From Litorimonas sp964511495 (lineage in GTDB: Bacteria; Pseudomonadota; Alphaproteobacteria; Caulobacterales; Maricaulaceae), in the NCBI GenBank assembly GCA_964511495.1, contig CAZEFT010000013.1, positions 1 to 64,000 on the forward strand: a DNA stretch of 64,000 nt. The letters run 5' to 3'. The translations under genes and the position numbers were made by a program. Under the pieces are notes generated by a model. It saw nothing but the letters and a program-made list of their open reading frames with translations. It did not search any database and had not been told where the DNA came from. Below are positions 43,422 to 52,331 of this stretch, piece after piece (position 1 is the first letter of the stretch; the number at the start of each line of letters is the position of its first letter).

Positions 43422-45119
43422 ATGAAAACCTTGCGTCCTTCGCCACTTCCAATACTTGTTGGCCTTTTTGCCTTTGCTCTTTCCTATGTGGTTCTAGCGA
43501 TAGACTTTAAAATTGGGGAATATCGCCTAAAATCAGACACATCAATTATCCAAAAAGAGCAATCATTGCTACCTCTGTATAATGCAAATGTGAGTACAAT
43601 AGACAATGACCAGATTAATGAAAATGATGATGACAAAACTCAAATGTCATTATTTCGAATTACTCATGAGCTTCACTTTAAGAATAAACCAGACAACACG
43701 TTAAGCTATTACAATCCTGTCGCAGACAATGGCGCACTGCTAATTTTTAATTCAGTTCTGGTTCCTACTCAAAACAACATTGCGTTCAAAAACGCTGATT
43801 CCACCTTAGAAACAAAACAAACAATTATTGATATTCCAAGAAACTTCATTGTCCCTAATGACAATCAATTAAACACCCTTGTTCTAGGTTCAGAAAATTT
43901 CAATGGATTTAATAGAGAGTATTTGGGGCCCAAATCAGAGGTTGAAAAAGCTTTTCGAGCTCAATTTTTTATCGAAACGTGGCTTCCCACTATTACGCTA
44001 TCATTGTGCTTATCACTCATTTTTATAAACCTATTCGGCTTCATATTCTCTACCGCACGCATGATATACTTAGTCAGTATAAGCTATGCCTGTTTGGTCT
44101 GCATTCAGTGCATTGCAACAGGTAACACACCATTATCGAATTTTATTCAAACTCAGCATTGGATGCATATCGCGAGTTCAATAATCTTCCTTTGCCTTCT
44201 CATCGGGTTTTGGGTTTCTCTCCAAGCCTCACCTTATAAAGTGACTTCAACCGGTTTGGGCTTGTTAATTTATGCCTCTGCAGGGCCAATTTTATTTCTA
44301 CTCTACATAATTATTAGACCCCATCTCTTAGAGGGGGTATTTGTTTCTCATCTTTTTCTCATCAGCGCGCTACCCTTTTTAGTTTTTCTCACAATTAAAT
44401 GTTCGGCTTATGACCTTGCAGCCTATGGGAGAAAAATATCTACCCTAAAAAAGACGATCGGAAAGCAAAGAAAAGAACTTGACGAAAAGTCAAAAATTAT
44501 TGCTGAAGAAATGCAGCAGCGTGCAATATTAGAAGAACGGCAAAGAATGATGAGAGATATCCATGATGGTATTGGCGGTCAGTTATTGTCTCTTTTACTA
44601 CGAGTACGGACAGGGTCATTAGGTCAAACGGATGTTGCCAATGAGATTCAATCAAGTTTGGTTGATTTAAGATTAATCGTCGACTCCGTTGACCACTTTG
44701 GTGAAGACTTTGAAACAACCCTCGCAAACTTCAGGTCTAGAGCAGAACAACAAATGGCGGCTGCAGGCATTCAATTTACATGGCTTCAGTCCGAAGACAT
44801 ATCACACAGGCAAATGAACCCCGAACAGACGCTTCAACTTTACAGATTTATGCAGGAAGCCTTAACGAACATTATTCGTCATTCAAAAGCGACTAAAGCA
44901 TCTATTGCGATTAACATGAATACAGAGAATGCCCACACTGAAATTAATATAGAAGATAACGGGATCGGGTTTCCTCGAGTAGAAAAATTTATCGCTGGAA
45001 AAGGCCTCAAAAACCTAGATGTAAGAGCCCAAAAACTAAAAGCTCACCACTCAATTGGTAGAGCCGAACAGGGTTCAGGAACGCGCGTTTCACTCTCTAT
45101 TCCGCCCGATAAAAAATAG
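43422..45119 (+). CDS. sensor histidine kinase, NarX/DegS-like (HisKA_3)
   Basis: The 565-residue protein has an N-terminal hydrophobic anchor, an extracytoplasmic region of about 150 residues, and seven or so membrane segments at residues about 185-330. A coiled coil follows, then the HisKA_3 phosphoacceptor helix (MRDIHDGIGGQLLSLLLRVRTG) and an ATPase domain with N-box (EALTNIIRHSKATKASI) and DNGIGFP. The periplasmic-plus-seven-helix plan resembles 7TMR-DISM sensors. Its likely partner is the LuxR-type regulator encoded convergently 5 bases downstream. The signal is unknown. Confidence 0.9.
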   Translation: MKTLRPSPLPILVGLFAFALSYVVLAIDFKIGEYRLKSDTSIIQKEQSLLPLYNANVSTIDNDQINENDDDKTQMSLFRITHELHFKNKPDNTLSYYNPVADNGALLIFNSVLVPTQNNIAFKNADSTLETKQTIIDIPRNFIVPNDNQLNTLVLGSENFNGFNREYLGPKSEVEKAFRAQFFIETWLPTITLSLCLSLIFINLFGFIFSTARMIYLVSISYACLVCIQCIATGNTPLSNFIQTQHWMHIASSIIFLCLLIGFWVSLQASPYKVTSTGLGLLIYASAGPILFLLYIIIRPHLLEGVFVSHLFLISALPFLVFLTIKCSAYDLAAYGRKISTLKKTIGKQRKELDEKSKIIAEEMQQRAILEERQRMMRDIHDGIGGQLLSLLLRVRTGSLGQTDVANEIQSSLVDLRLIVDSVDHFGEDFETTLANFRSRAEQQMAAAGIQFTWLQSEDISHRQMNPEQTLQLYRFMQEALTNIIRHSKATKASIAINMNTENAHTEINIEDNGIGFPRVEKFIAGKGLKNLDVRAQKLKAHHSIGRAEQGSGTRVSLSIPPDKK

Positions 45120-45124
45120 GCGTT

Positions 45125-45793
45125 TTAAACTTTTATCCAACCCATTTGGAGAGCTTCGAAGACCGCCTCATTACGCGAGTTTACATAGAGCTTGCTATAA
45201 ATAGATTTGACATAATCATTGACAGTGTTTGTGGAAATATTGAGAATTTCCGCAGTCTCTTTATATGACATACCCTTAGCGAAGAGTGTGAGAGTCTCAG
45301 TCTCTCGTTCCGTCAATGTTGATGTATTTTTCTCTGTTTGCAGTGAGACTTCCTTTTGATGCCCTAAGTAATGTTGCAATAAATGGGTGGAAACTTGAGC
45401 GCTGATAGGGTTTGCTCCAGCTAGAGTATCAAGAATATGCTTCATTATCTGTTTAGGCTCTGCATCCTTAAGAAGATAGCCATGGGCGCCTGATGAGAAC
45501 CCTGACATAACGCTGACCTTGTCACCCAACACGGTGAGTATCAGGGCTTTGCAGTCAGTATTTTGAGTGATGTAGGAAACAAAATCAGCTCCATTTCCAT
45601 CGGGTAAATCTAAATCCACAAGACATATATCCGGCGCTGAATTATTTTTTATGTACCCCATGGCTTCCGCTAAGCTCGATGCACTAAAGGCAATATTAAC
45701 CTTAGACTCTACCGATAGGATATGTTCGAGATAGGCCTGCATATCAGGCGAGTCTTCCAATATGCCGATAGAAATAGAGCGCGGTTTATTCAC
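45125..45793 (-). CDS. NarL/FixJ-family response regulator
   Basis: The 222-residue protein has a receiver domain (ISIGILEDSPDMQAYLEHIL; phospho-acceptor Asp in CLVDLDLPDGNG; LLKDAEP with the conserved Lys) and a LuxR-type HTH (LTERETETLTLFAKGMSYKETAEILNISTNTVNDYVKSIYSKL). I chose the GTG at 45793, which overlaps the stop of the upstream gene by 8 bases (GTGAATAA), implying translational coupling. An in-frame ATG at 45850 lies deep inside that gene. The sensor kinase at 43422-45119 is convergent and the likely partner. Targets are unknown; the repeat protein at 47275 is a candidate. Confidence 0.9.
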   Translation of the reverse strand: MNKPRSISIGILEDSPDMQAYLEHILSVESKVNIAFSASSLAEAMGYIKNNSAPDICLVDLDLPDGNGADFVSYITQNTDCKALILTVLGDKVSVMSGFSSGAHGYLLKDAEPKQIMKHILDTLAGANPISAQVSTHLLQHYLGHQKEVSLQTEKNTSTLTERETETLTLFAKGMSYKETAEILNISTNTVNDYVKSIYSKLYVNSRNEAVFEALQMGWIKV

Positions 45794-47000
45794 TTTTTTC
45801 GTACTCAGTTTTAAGGTCCCAACAATTGCCATAGGGCTCAGTTTTGGCATGCACCCAAGCTTGCGTCACTTCGGTCTTACCCGTGGCTAGAAAACTCAGC
45901 TGACCACTTAGATTTTCTTGGTGTGTCGCTGCACGATAATTTTTACCAAATATTGTCGCACAATAGGTATGTGCTTCATCTTGATTTCCAAAACTATCGC
46001 CTCTAATCGCAGGCGTAAATTTTACATCGCCTTTTGACCATAGGTTCTCCCTATTCGTTTTGAGTATCTGATGAGGCGGAGCGTCCCCTGTATAATTAAA
46101 GCAGGCCAGCGGGAGCGAAACGGAGCATAATGTATCGCCTTTATAGGGGTCACAATGACTCTCTAGCGTTTCTGTCATACAGCTTAACTTTGTGATGTCC
46201 TGGGTGCCGGGAAACGGAGTCACAAGAAGACTCACGCCTTTTGCTTCATCAGGTGGCAGACAAATGGCAACCCCTATGAAATCGATAGCGTGATCGTCTC
46301 CAATATAGACATCTATGGCCGTAGTGGAATTTGGGTTATTTTGTATCAAATCCAGTACGCTGTCATAGTCCCTCGGTATTTTTTCACCGGTCTCATCCAA
46401 ACCGTCTTTGAAAATCAGATCAGATAATTGCACGCTGTAAGTTCCACCTTCAATTTGCCAAATCTCTGTTCGCGGCATGGATGAAAAACCAATGCCATAA
46501 TTATTGCGTCGTTTGGGATAGGTGGATATGTCGCCAATATTTATTGAGTCATTTGTGGATGGCGTGAGCGATCGTGCTTTCACAATGAAAATTCCGTGAA
46601 CGGTTCGAGACGGAATCTGAATTTTGTCTAAAAGAAACTTATCCACCCCACCTTCATCATAAAACCGGTCAACAGTAACAGCGCCCTTTTTCCCGTTCCG
46701 GTCTTGCATATAATTATGCAACTCTGAAAAGGCGACTGTTTCGTCACCTTTAGAGTCATAATTATCTTCAACTCCGCGTAAGATAATCTGTTTGCTTTCG
46801 GCCTTCATACATCGATAGTCATCTAGAATTTGCATGCCCGTACGCGGTGACGAGATAACATCGACGGGAGCCTCTATGTCACTATATAAAACCTTGTTTA
46901 TGGCCATAGCGCCTATAGTAGCCCCAATTAGTAAGGCTCCAGATAGTAAAATGGCGAGATATAAGCCCGATCCTATCTTTTTTTGAGTTGTTTCATCCAT
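45786..47000 (-). CDS. membrane-anchored protein of unknown function, coupled to the response regulator
   Basis: I do not recognise this 404-residue protein. It has one membrane segment (residues about 12-36) and a large, probably periplasmic region with about ten cysteines. Its last 120 residues (AHTYCATIFGKNYRAATHQEN...WVHAKTEPYGNCWDL) loosely recall C-type-lectin-like or formylglycine-type sulfatase folds, but this is weak. ATG 47000 is chosen over a TTG at 47012. It is followed by the response regulator with overlap, so it may be a signal-input partner of the kinase/regulator pair. A 22-base tandem duplication lies just upstream. Confidence 0.65.
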   Translation of the reverse strand: MDETTQKKIGSGLYLAILLSGALLIGATIGAMAINKVLYSDIEAPVDVISSPRTGMQILDDYRCMKAESKQIILRGVEDNYDSKGDETVAFSELHNYMQDRNGKKGAVTVDRFYDEGGVDKFLLDKIQIPSRTVHGIFIVKARSLTPSTNDSINIGDISTYPKRRNNYGIGFSSMPRTEIWQIEGGTYSVQLSDLIFKDGLDETGEKIPRDYDSVLDLIQNNPNSTTAIDVYIGDDHAIDFIGVAICLPPDEAKGVSLLVTPFPGTQDITKLSCMTETLESHCDPYKGDTLCSVSLPLACFNYTGDAPPHQILKTNRENLWSKGDVKFTPAIRGDSFGNQDEAHTYCATIFGKNYRAATHQENLSGQLSFLATGKTEVTQAWVHAKTEPYGNCWDLKTEYEKSE

Positions 47001-47021
47001 GCCGTTTTCCAAGGGCAGAAG

Positions 47022-47065
47022 CCATACGCTTCCAGATATTATACCATACGCTTCCAGATATTATA
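47022..47065. repeat. perfect 22-base tandem duplication
   Basis: CCATACGCTTCCAGATATTATA occurs twice back to back (47022-47043, 47044-47065), 22-65 bases upstream of the 45786-47000 gene start. It covers the 5' leader or promoter area of that gene and could duplicate a binding site or be a recent slippage product. Confidence 0.9.
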
Positions 47066-47219
47066 AAAGCCTTATAGTTCAGACTTAAACATCACAAGTC
47101 AGACATCGAAAGTTTCATGTTCAATCCCCCATAAATATGGGGGGCGAATAAAACCGGAATATTTAAATCACTCTTGCAGGCAACCCGACACCCTTGGGTG
47201 ATTCAGGGTCACAAAAAAA

Positions 47220-47231
47220 CGTGACGTCACG
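47220..47231. promoter_or_regulatory. 12-base palindrome upstream of the repeat protein gene
   Basis: CGTGACGTCACG is a perfect palindrome, 43 bases before the ATG at 47275. A second inverted repeat, CACCC-TT-GGGTG, lies at 47189-47200. They may be operator sites in the divergent region 47001-47274. Confidence 0.4.
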
Positions 47232-47274
47232 CGCGGCACGTTCAATCAAATGCGCACAATTGAAAGAGGTAAAA

Positions 47275-50208
47275 ATGATTTCACACGCTAAAAATTTTAT
47301 CACAGGACTATCCCGTTTAACATTAATGGGGAGCGTAGCTCTTCCCTCATTTACAACTGCGGCAATCGGTCTGGGGGTCGTCTCTACCTCCCTATTCATC
47401 GCGCACCCCGCCGAAGCCGCTGTCATTATTGGAAATCGAAATAAATTAAAGGAAAAGCCTCGAAGAAATTACAAATCCACGGTCCGCATTGATCGGGATT
47501 TGCTTGATGCGAGCGGTGAAGTCTCTGTCACTGGCATTGTGCGCTTTTATGGACCGGATGGAACAGAAGGTCCTGTGAGGGACTTAAATCTGGAACCCGC
47601 AGAGAGCTCTCATCTTAGCATGGAAAACCCTGTTTTTCAGAGCGCGGGGGGAGCCATGAATAATGTTTTATCGGCTAGCGTGTCCGGCGGAGACTGTGAT
47701 GGTAGTGAGATTAATGTCGAGGTGCCTTTCGCGTCGAAAACACCCGTAGACTTTACACTCTGCGAGGCAGAGAACGGCACCATCACGGGGACGGCCAGAT
47801 TTACCAATAAGGGTAAGCCGCGCGTGAACTTTACCGTGCCATTTGATAAAGCCGTTCGTTCGGACTTATATGGCCGTATTATCATTAAAGGCGAACCGCT
47901 TGAGATGGAACGCACGGTCTATACGGGGGATATCAATGACGTTGAACCAGGCGCTGTTGCAGGGTTTACCTATGAGCAAACCATTACGGTAAAAGACGCC
48001 TTTGGTAATACGCTAGACAGCCAAACCGTACGCGGCATTGTCGGCGAAGATAATGTCGACGTCATGGGTCCCGCCCATGTGATTATTGGTGATCGCAATA
48101 GGATAAAAGAGAGACCGCGCCGAAATTATAGAAGCGTGAGTGTCACGCAGCAGAGCAGTTTTAACGGAGAAATTGGCATAGAAGATAAGATTTTCCGTAT
48201 AGATGAGGAATTTGTATACACGCATACGGTTAACGGTGGTGGCAACGGACCCTTCATTCCCGAGACAGTCATCAATGAGCCCGCGCGTGTAAATACCGCT
48301 TTCACTTATGGTGACGGCCCTACTGCGGGTGATACATTATTTGGTGGTTTTTGCGGCGGTTCATTCGCATTACCCGTTGGCGGCGTCGAGGACGATAGTA
48401 CTGACATCATCGATGATATGGGCGGAAGCCCCATTGAAGGAACGGCTCTGAAAGCACGTGCGAATAAGCGATTAGATGGAACTTTACGCCTCAATGTAAA
48501 AGGTGATTATAGGGCGATCGAAAATTGCGAGGCCAGTTCTCTCTTCGTTGAAAACACTTCTGGTGAACCTATTGATAATTTTACAAATTATATCTGGGAA
48601 GGTGAAATCGACGCTGACCCCCGCACATTTGATGATATCACATATGAGCGAACAGCGGCGCTAACAGATAGAAACGGTACAGTATTAGATCGCTTTATCG
48701 ACCTCATAACGCTTAACGCACCCGAAGAAACAACCCTTGCACGGGCTTCATACGGGATTATCGGCAATCGCAATAGATTAAAGCAAAGGCCGCGTCGTAA
48801 TTATAAAGCTACGGCTGTTTCAACAGGCCCTGCACAGGGGGAGAGAGATGAAGTGGAGCTACATTTTGTTCTCGGCAATGCATATGACGGACTTTTTGGT
48901 GAGGTTGGTGGAGACATTACAAGTACACAGATCGAAGCTACACCTGCAGTGACTGTCTATAATTTTGAAGTGCCCACAAATGGAGTCGACACAATTTCAC
49001 CGGACCCATGGTGCGGCGTCGAATTTGAAGAGCCTCTCGCTTTGAACCAAGATGTTGCCATTAAAGAAGATGTTTTCGCCACAATCTCCCAAGCCAATAA
49101 TGGGAATTATCGCGTGAAAGTGAAAGATCGATCAGATAATCAATATTGCGGTAAAACGGATCATCTCCGTGTGGCCGGCATTGACGCCTATGATCTCGGC
49201 GCAACACAAACCTGGACGACGACATTTCCTGACTTTTCTCCTGACCTACCTGCCGACCAGAAGTTTTTCCTCGAAACCCGTTTGGTGAATAAAAGTACGA
49301 GTGAAATTTTACACAGCACGGTCAAAAGTGTGACAGCTAATGATGTGCTTACAAGCGCACCTCAGCTCACTTCCGTAGAATTAGTAGCCCAAACCGATGG
49401 CTTTGATAGAGGTGTTCAAGCCGTATTTGATGGCCGTGTTGTTGCAGAAAACCTTCCACAAAACGAAGCCTCTTTACTTAGCTATCGGTTTTTAGGTGAA
49501 GGCGGGACCGTTTTGGCTGAGAGCTCAAATGTAACAACATGTCATATCTTTGCTCAGTCTAACGTCACATTTGCCGACTCTGAAAGTGTCATGGGGCATA
49601 TATATCTCGTAGAACTCACCGCCAGTAACAATCATGGTGATGAGTTAGACTATCTTGAATTTGATATAGTCGGAGAGGAACGAAAAGAAGACATTGTAGG
49701 TTCCACTTTCTCAGGAAACAACTTCACAGGGACAGCGAGATTTACACAAAATGATGATGGAGAAACTTATGAACTCGCTGTCGGAATATGTGGAAATCCA
49801 AACGTTGTGAATGAAGTGGCTATTTTCATGACACCTCAAGAGGGCGGAAGCGATCTTGATCCAGAAGACTTCACTTTAGATTTCATCAACAAATTAGCGT
49901 TTCTAGAAAATTCCGATGTCGAGCAAGGAAGCTTTGATTTCACCCAAGGCGCCTTTTTCGAAGTCCGTTTAGGCACTGAAGGTGATAATAACATCACAGA
50001 TGTTTGGAAAACCTCTTTAGCTAATGACCCGGAATGCACAACAACCTGTGCCTGCACCCACCTCCGAGGAACACAACCTAGTGGGCAAGACACAAATTTA
50101 ACTGTACATGTCTGTCACCTCCGCGAAACAGCCCTCAATGGCAGTGGAAACGCAGATGCGATACTCCAAAGCCTACGCGAGACAAAAGGGAAATTATCTA
50201 CAAATTAG
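47275..50208 (+). CDS. secreted protein with three IIGNRN-PRRNY repeat domains
   Basis: I do not recognise this 977-residue protein. A long signal peptide ends with PAEAA. Immediately after it comes the motif IIGNRNKLKEKPRRNY (residue 51), repeated as IIGDRNRIKERPRRNY (270) and IIGNRNRLKQRPRRNY (495), each starting a roughly 220-residue beta-rich domain with two or three cysteines. The last 260 residues form a different domain with a cysteine cluster (CTTTCACTHLRG). The basic PRRNY motif is conserved more tightly than the rest. I chose the ATG at 47275 for its AGAGGT site; the frame is open to 47194. It is probably a surface or periplasmic structural protein; a terminator follows. Confidence 0.75.
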   Translation: MISHAKNFITGLSRLTLMGSVALPSFTTAAIGLGVVSTSLFIAHPAEAAVIIGNRNKLKEKPRRNYKSTVRIDRDLLDASGEVSVTGIVRFYGPDGTEGPVRDLNLEPAESSHLSMENPVFQSAGGAMNNVLSASVSGGDCDGSEINVEVPFASKTPVDFTLCEAENGTITGTARFTNKGKPRVNFTVPFDKAVRSDLYGRIIIKGEPLEMERTVYTGDINDVEPGAVAGFTYEQTITVKDAFGNTLDSQTVRGIVGEDNVDVMGPAHVIIGDRNRIKERPRRNYRSVSVTQQSSFNGEIGIEDKIFRIDEEFVYTHTVNGGGNGPFIPETVINEPARVNTAFTYGDGPTAGDTLFGGFCGGSFALPVGGVEDDSTDIIDDMGGSPIEGTALKARANKRLDGTLRLNVKGDYRAIENCEASSLFVENTSGEPIDNFTNYIWEGEIDADPRTFDDITYERTAALTDRNGTVLDRFIDLITLNAPEETTLARASYGIIGNRNRLKQRPRRNYKATAVSTGPAQGERDEVELHFVLGNAYDGLFGEVGGDITSTQIEATPAVTVYNFEVPTNGVDTISPDPWCGVEFEEPLALNQDVAIKEDVFATISQANNGNYRVKVKDRSDNQYCGKTDHLRVAGIDAYDLGATQTWTTTFPDFSPDLPADQKFFLETRLVNKSTSEILHSTVKSVTANDVLTSAPQLTSVELVAQTDGFDRGVQAVFDGRVVAENLPQNEASLLSYRFLGEGGTVLAESSNVTTCHIFAQSNVTFADSESVMGHIYLVELTASNNHGDELDYLEFDIVGEERKEDIVGSTFSGNNFTGTARFTQNDDGETYELAVGICGNPNVVNEVAIFMTPQEGGSDLDPEDFTLDFINKLAFLENSDVEQGSFDFTQGAFFEVRLGTEGDNNITDVWKTSLANDPECTTTCACTHLRGTQPSGQDTNLTVHVCHLRETALNGSGNADAILQSLRETKGKLSTN

Positions 50209-50230
50209 TATCAAGCGTGGCGCAATGAGA

Positions 50231-50258
50231 AAGCCTCTCCATCTGGAGAGGCTTTTTT
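50231..50258 (+). terminator. rho-independent terminator after the repeat protein gene
   Basis: AGCCTCTCC-ATCT-GGAGAGGCT is followed by six T. It lies 23 bases after the stop of 47275-50208. Confidence 0.92.
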
Positions 50259-50303
50259 ATTTAGTGTAATTTAAGCCGCCATGAGACTTAATATAATTTG
50301 TCA

Positions 50304-50519
50304 TTAGACGCCCAAACTATCCAATGCGTTTTGAACCGCTTTTAATTGATTGTCTTCACCGCCGGATAAACCTTCGCTTGATGCGCGAATTAATGCTTCT
50401 TCATCCTTCTGCCAGATTTTTAATAATCTGATTTTCTCTTTATTGGAAATGGATCTATCCGCCAATAAATCTTTGGGCGTTTCATAAGGTGAATATTCAG
50501 CTTGCATTGTGGTAGACAT
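50304..50519 (-). CDS. small conserved alphaproteobacterial protein
   Basis: The 71-residue product contains YETPKDLLADRSISNKEKI, LLKIWQKDEEALIRASSEG and LKAVQNALDSLG. This helical pattern is common to a small uncharacterised protein family in alphaproteobacteria. The ATG at 50519 has GAGAGG six bases upstream; the frame is open to 50618 but the extra part is not typical. Function unknown; no membrane segment or signal is seen. Confidence 0.7.
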   Translation of the reverse strand: MSTTMQAEYSPYETPKDLLADRSISNKEKIRLLKIWQKDEEALIRASSEGLSGGEDNQLKAVQNALDSLGV

Positions 50520-50627
50520 AAAAACCTCTCGTCGAGTTATATGTCTTTTACGCAGGCTTGCCACGAAAGTTCCCTGTTCTTTATTTTTAGAGGTAAAGTC
50601 AAAGACTAGCCTCGTCAAAACAGAACA

Positions 50628-52235
50628 CTAACCCGCCGTTTCAGAAATACCCATGGCGTCTTTAGCAAGTTTGGTAATCCCGACATAATCCAGTTTACCC
50701 GTTCCCAAAACGGGAATGCTCGGCACTGAGATAATCTTTTTGGGAACTGCAATCTCTGGAACGCCGTGGCTCTGCGCCCAAGCTAATAATTCATGACGCT
50801 TGGGATTAGGGTTCTCAGAAACAAGAATGATTTGTTCGCCGCGCTTTGGGTCAGGCACGATCGCAGCCGCATGCATCTCATCAGGCCAAAGGGCGGAGGC
50901 ACAGTTCTCAACCACTGTCAGGGAGACCATTTCACCGCCAATTTTGGCAAAACGTTTAATACGTCCGCGAATAACGAAATAACCCTCCTCATCAACCGAT
51001 ACGACATCCCCTGTATCATGCCACCCTTCGGGCAAGGGAACAATTTCACCGGGTTTATCGGGCGAAATATAGCCTTTCATGATATTCGGACCGCGCACCC
51101 AAAGAGAACCTGCTTCTTCCAAGCCTTCGACAGGTTCTAGCCGCGACTCAATTCCAGGCAACATTTTTCCGATTGTACCGGCCCGAATATCACCGGGCTG
51201 ATTGGCCGCCAGAACCGGCGCACATTCCGTGACGCCATAGCCTTCTAAAACTTCGAAAGAGAATCTCTGCTCCGCAGTTTTGCGGGTTTCGTCTCGCACA
51301 CGTTCTGCTCCGCAAACCGCAATACGTAATGAATTCAACCCGCCATCGGCACTGGCGCGCATATATTGTTGAAGGAATGTGTCAGTCGCAAACAAGACAG
51401 TTGAGCGAGTTTTGAAAATTCGCTTCGCAATCGTTTTCGTTTGCAGAGGCGATGGGTGAAGGACAACGGGATAACCGCTGAAAATCGGCCATAATGTACC
51501 CGCCGTCAGGCCATAACAATGGAATGTCGGTAAGGGATTAAAAAACACATCCGTCTTTTCCAAATCCACATGCTGTTCAATTTGTTCGACATTGGCGAGC
51601 ACATTGGAATGGCTCAATACAACGCCTTTGGGTGTTCCCTCCGTTCCGGATGTAAAGAGGATGACTCCCGTTTCTTCTGCCGAAGGGTTCGGTACAAAAA
51701 AGCGTGGAAACACGGGGCCAAGAACAGCGCGCACTTTCCCCTTAAAACCAATCTGTTCCTTCATATCTTCCAAATAGATAATATTCACAAATTCAGATAA
51801 ATCACTGACGAGGGAAGATAGCCCTGCTAATTCGACGAATTTATGGGCAGTGATAACGGTTTTAAGAGGTGCAGTTTCTGAAGCCGCTTTCAGGTTTTTA
51901 ATCCCTGCCGTGAAGTTTAACATGGCAGGAACGCGCCCGGCGGCATGAATGGCAAGAAAAGCAATAACGGCCCCTGCTCCGGTTGGCAGTAAAATACCAA
52001 CGGCCTCTTTCGGCTCCGTGATAGTTTTGAGTGGTGTTGAAAGCGCGAAAGCAGCCCGTCTTAATTCGCCATAGGTGAGAACGCGGCCATCACCATCCGT
52101 CACAATTTCTTTTTTTACACCTTGTGTTTTACAAGCATCCAAGAACGCCTCGAACACATCTCTCTTAATGCGCTTTTGCCGACGTTTGGACAATTCATCA
52201 GCCTTCAGGATTTTCGTTTCCACAAGCGACCCCAT
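50628..52235 (-). CDS. AMP-dependent acyl-ACP/acyl-CoA synthetase, Aas-like
   Basis: The 535-residue protein is an adenylate-forming enzyme. It has the P-loop-like VILFTSGTEGTPKGVVLSH, the GYGVTE motif, the adenylate contact GWHDTGDVVSVDEEGYFVIRGR and a C-terminal segment IKRFAKIGGEMVSL. That last wording is typical of the synthetase half of Aas (2-acylglycerophosphoethanolamine acyltransferase/acyl-ACP synthetase). No acyltransferase half is present. It probably activates free fatty acids for phospholipid repair or uptake. A weak hairpin lies downstream of the next minus-strand gene. Confidence 0.87.
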   Translation of the reverse strand: MGSLVETKILKADELSKRRQKRIKRDVFEAFLDACKTQGVKKEIVTDGDGRVLTYGELRRAAFALSTPLKTITEPKEAVGILLPTGAGAVIAFLAIHAAGRVPAMLNFTAGIKNLKAASETAPLKTVITAHKFVELAGLSSLVSDLSEFVNIIYLEDMKEQIGFKGKVRAVLGPVFPRFFVPNPSAEETGVILFTSGTEGTPKGVVLSHSNVLANVEQIEQHVDLEKTDVFFNPLPTFHCYGLTAGTLWPIFSGYPVVLHPSPLQTKTIAKRIFKTRSTVLFATDTFLQQYMRASADGGLNSLRIAVCGAERVRDETRKTAEQRFSFEVLEGYGVTECAPVLAANQPGDIRAGTIGKMLPGIESRLEPVEGLEEAGSLWVRGPNIMKGYISPDKPGEIVPLPEGWHDTGDVVSVDEEGYFVIRGRIKRFAKIGGEMVSLTVVENCASALWPDEMHAAAIVPDPKRGEQIILVSENPNPKRHELLAWAQSHGVPEIAVPKKIISVPSIPVLGTGKLDYVGITKLAKDAMGISETAG

Positions 52236-52331
52236 TTATTATTATCTGCATTCAATTTTTAACCATCAGCCTTAACAGAAGTTTCTGTGCGCGCCAAATC
52301 TGAATATGCAAGCCTTTAGCCAACCAAAGGC

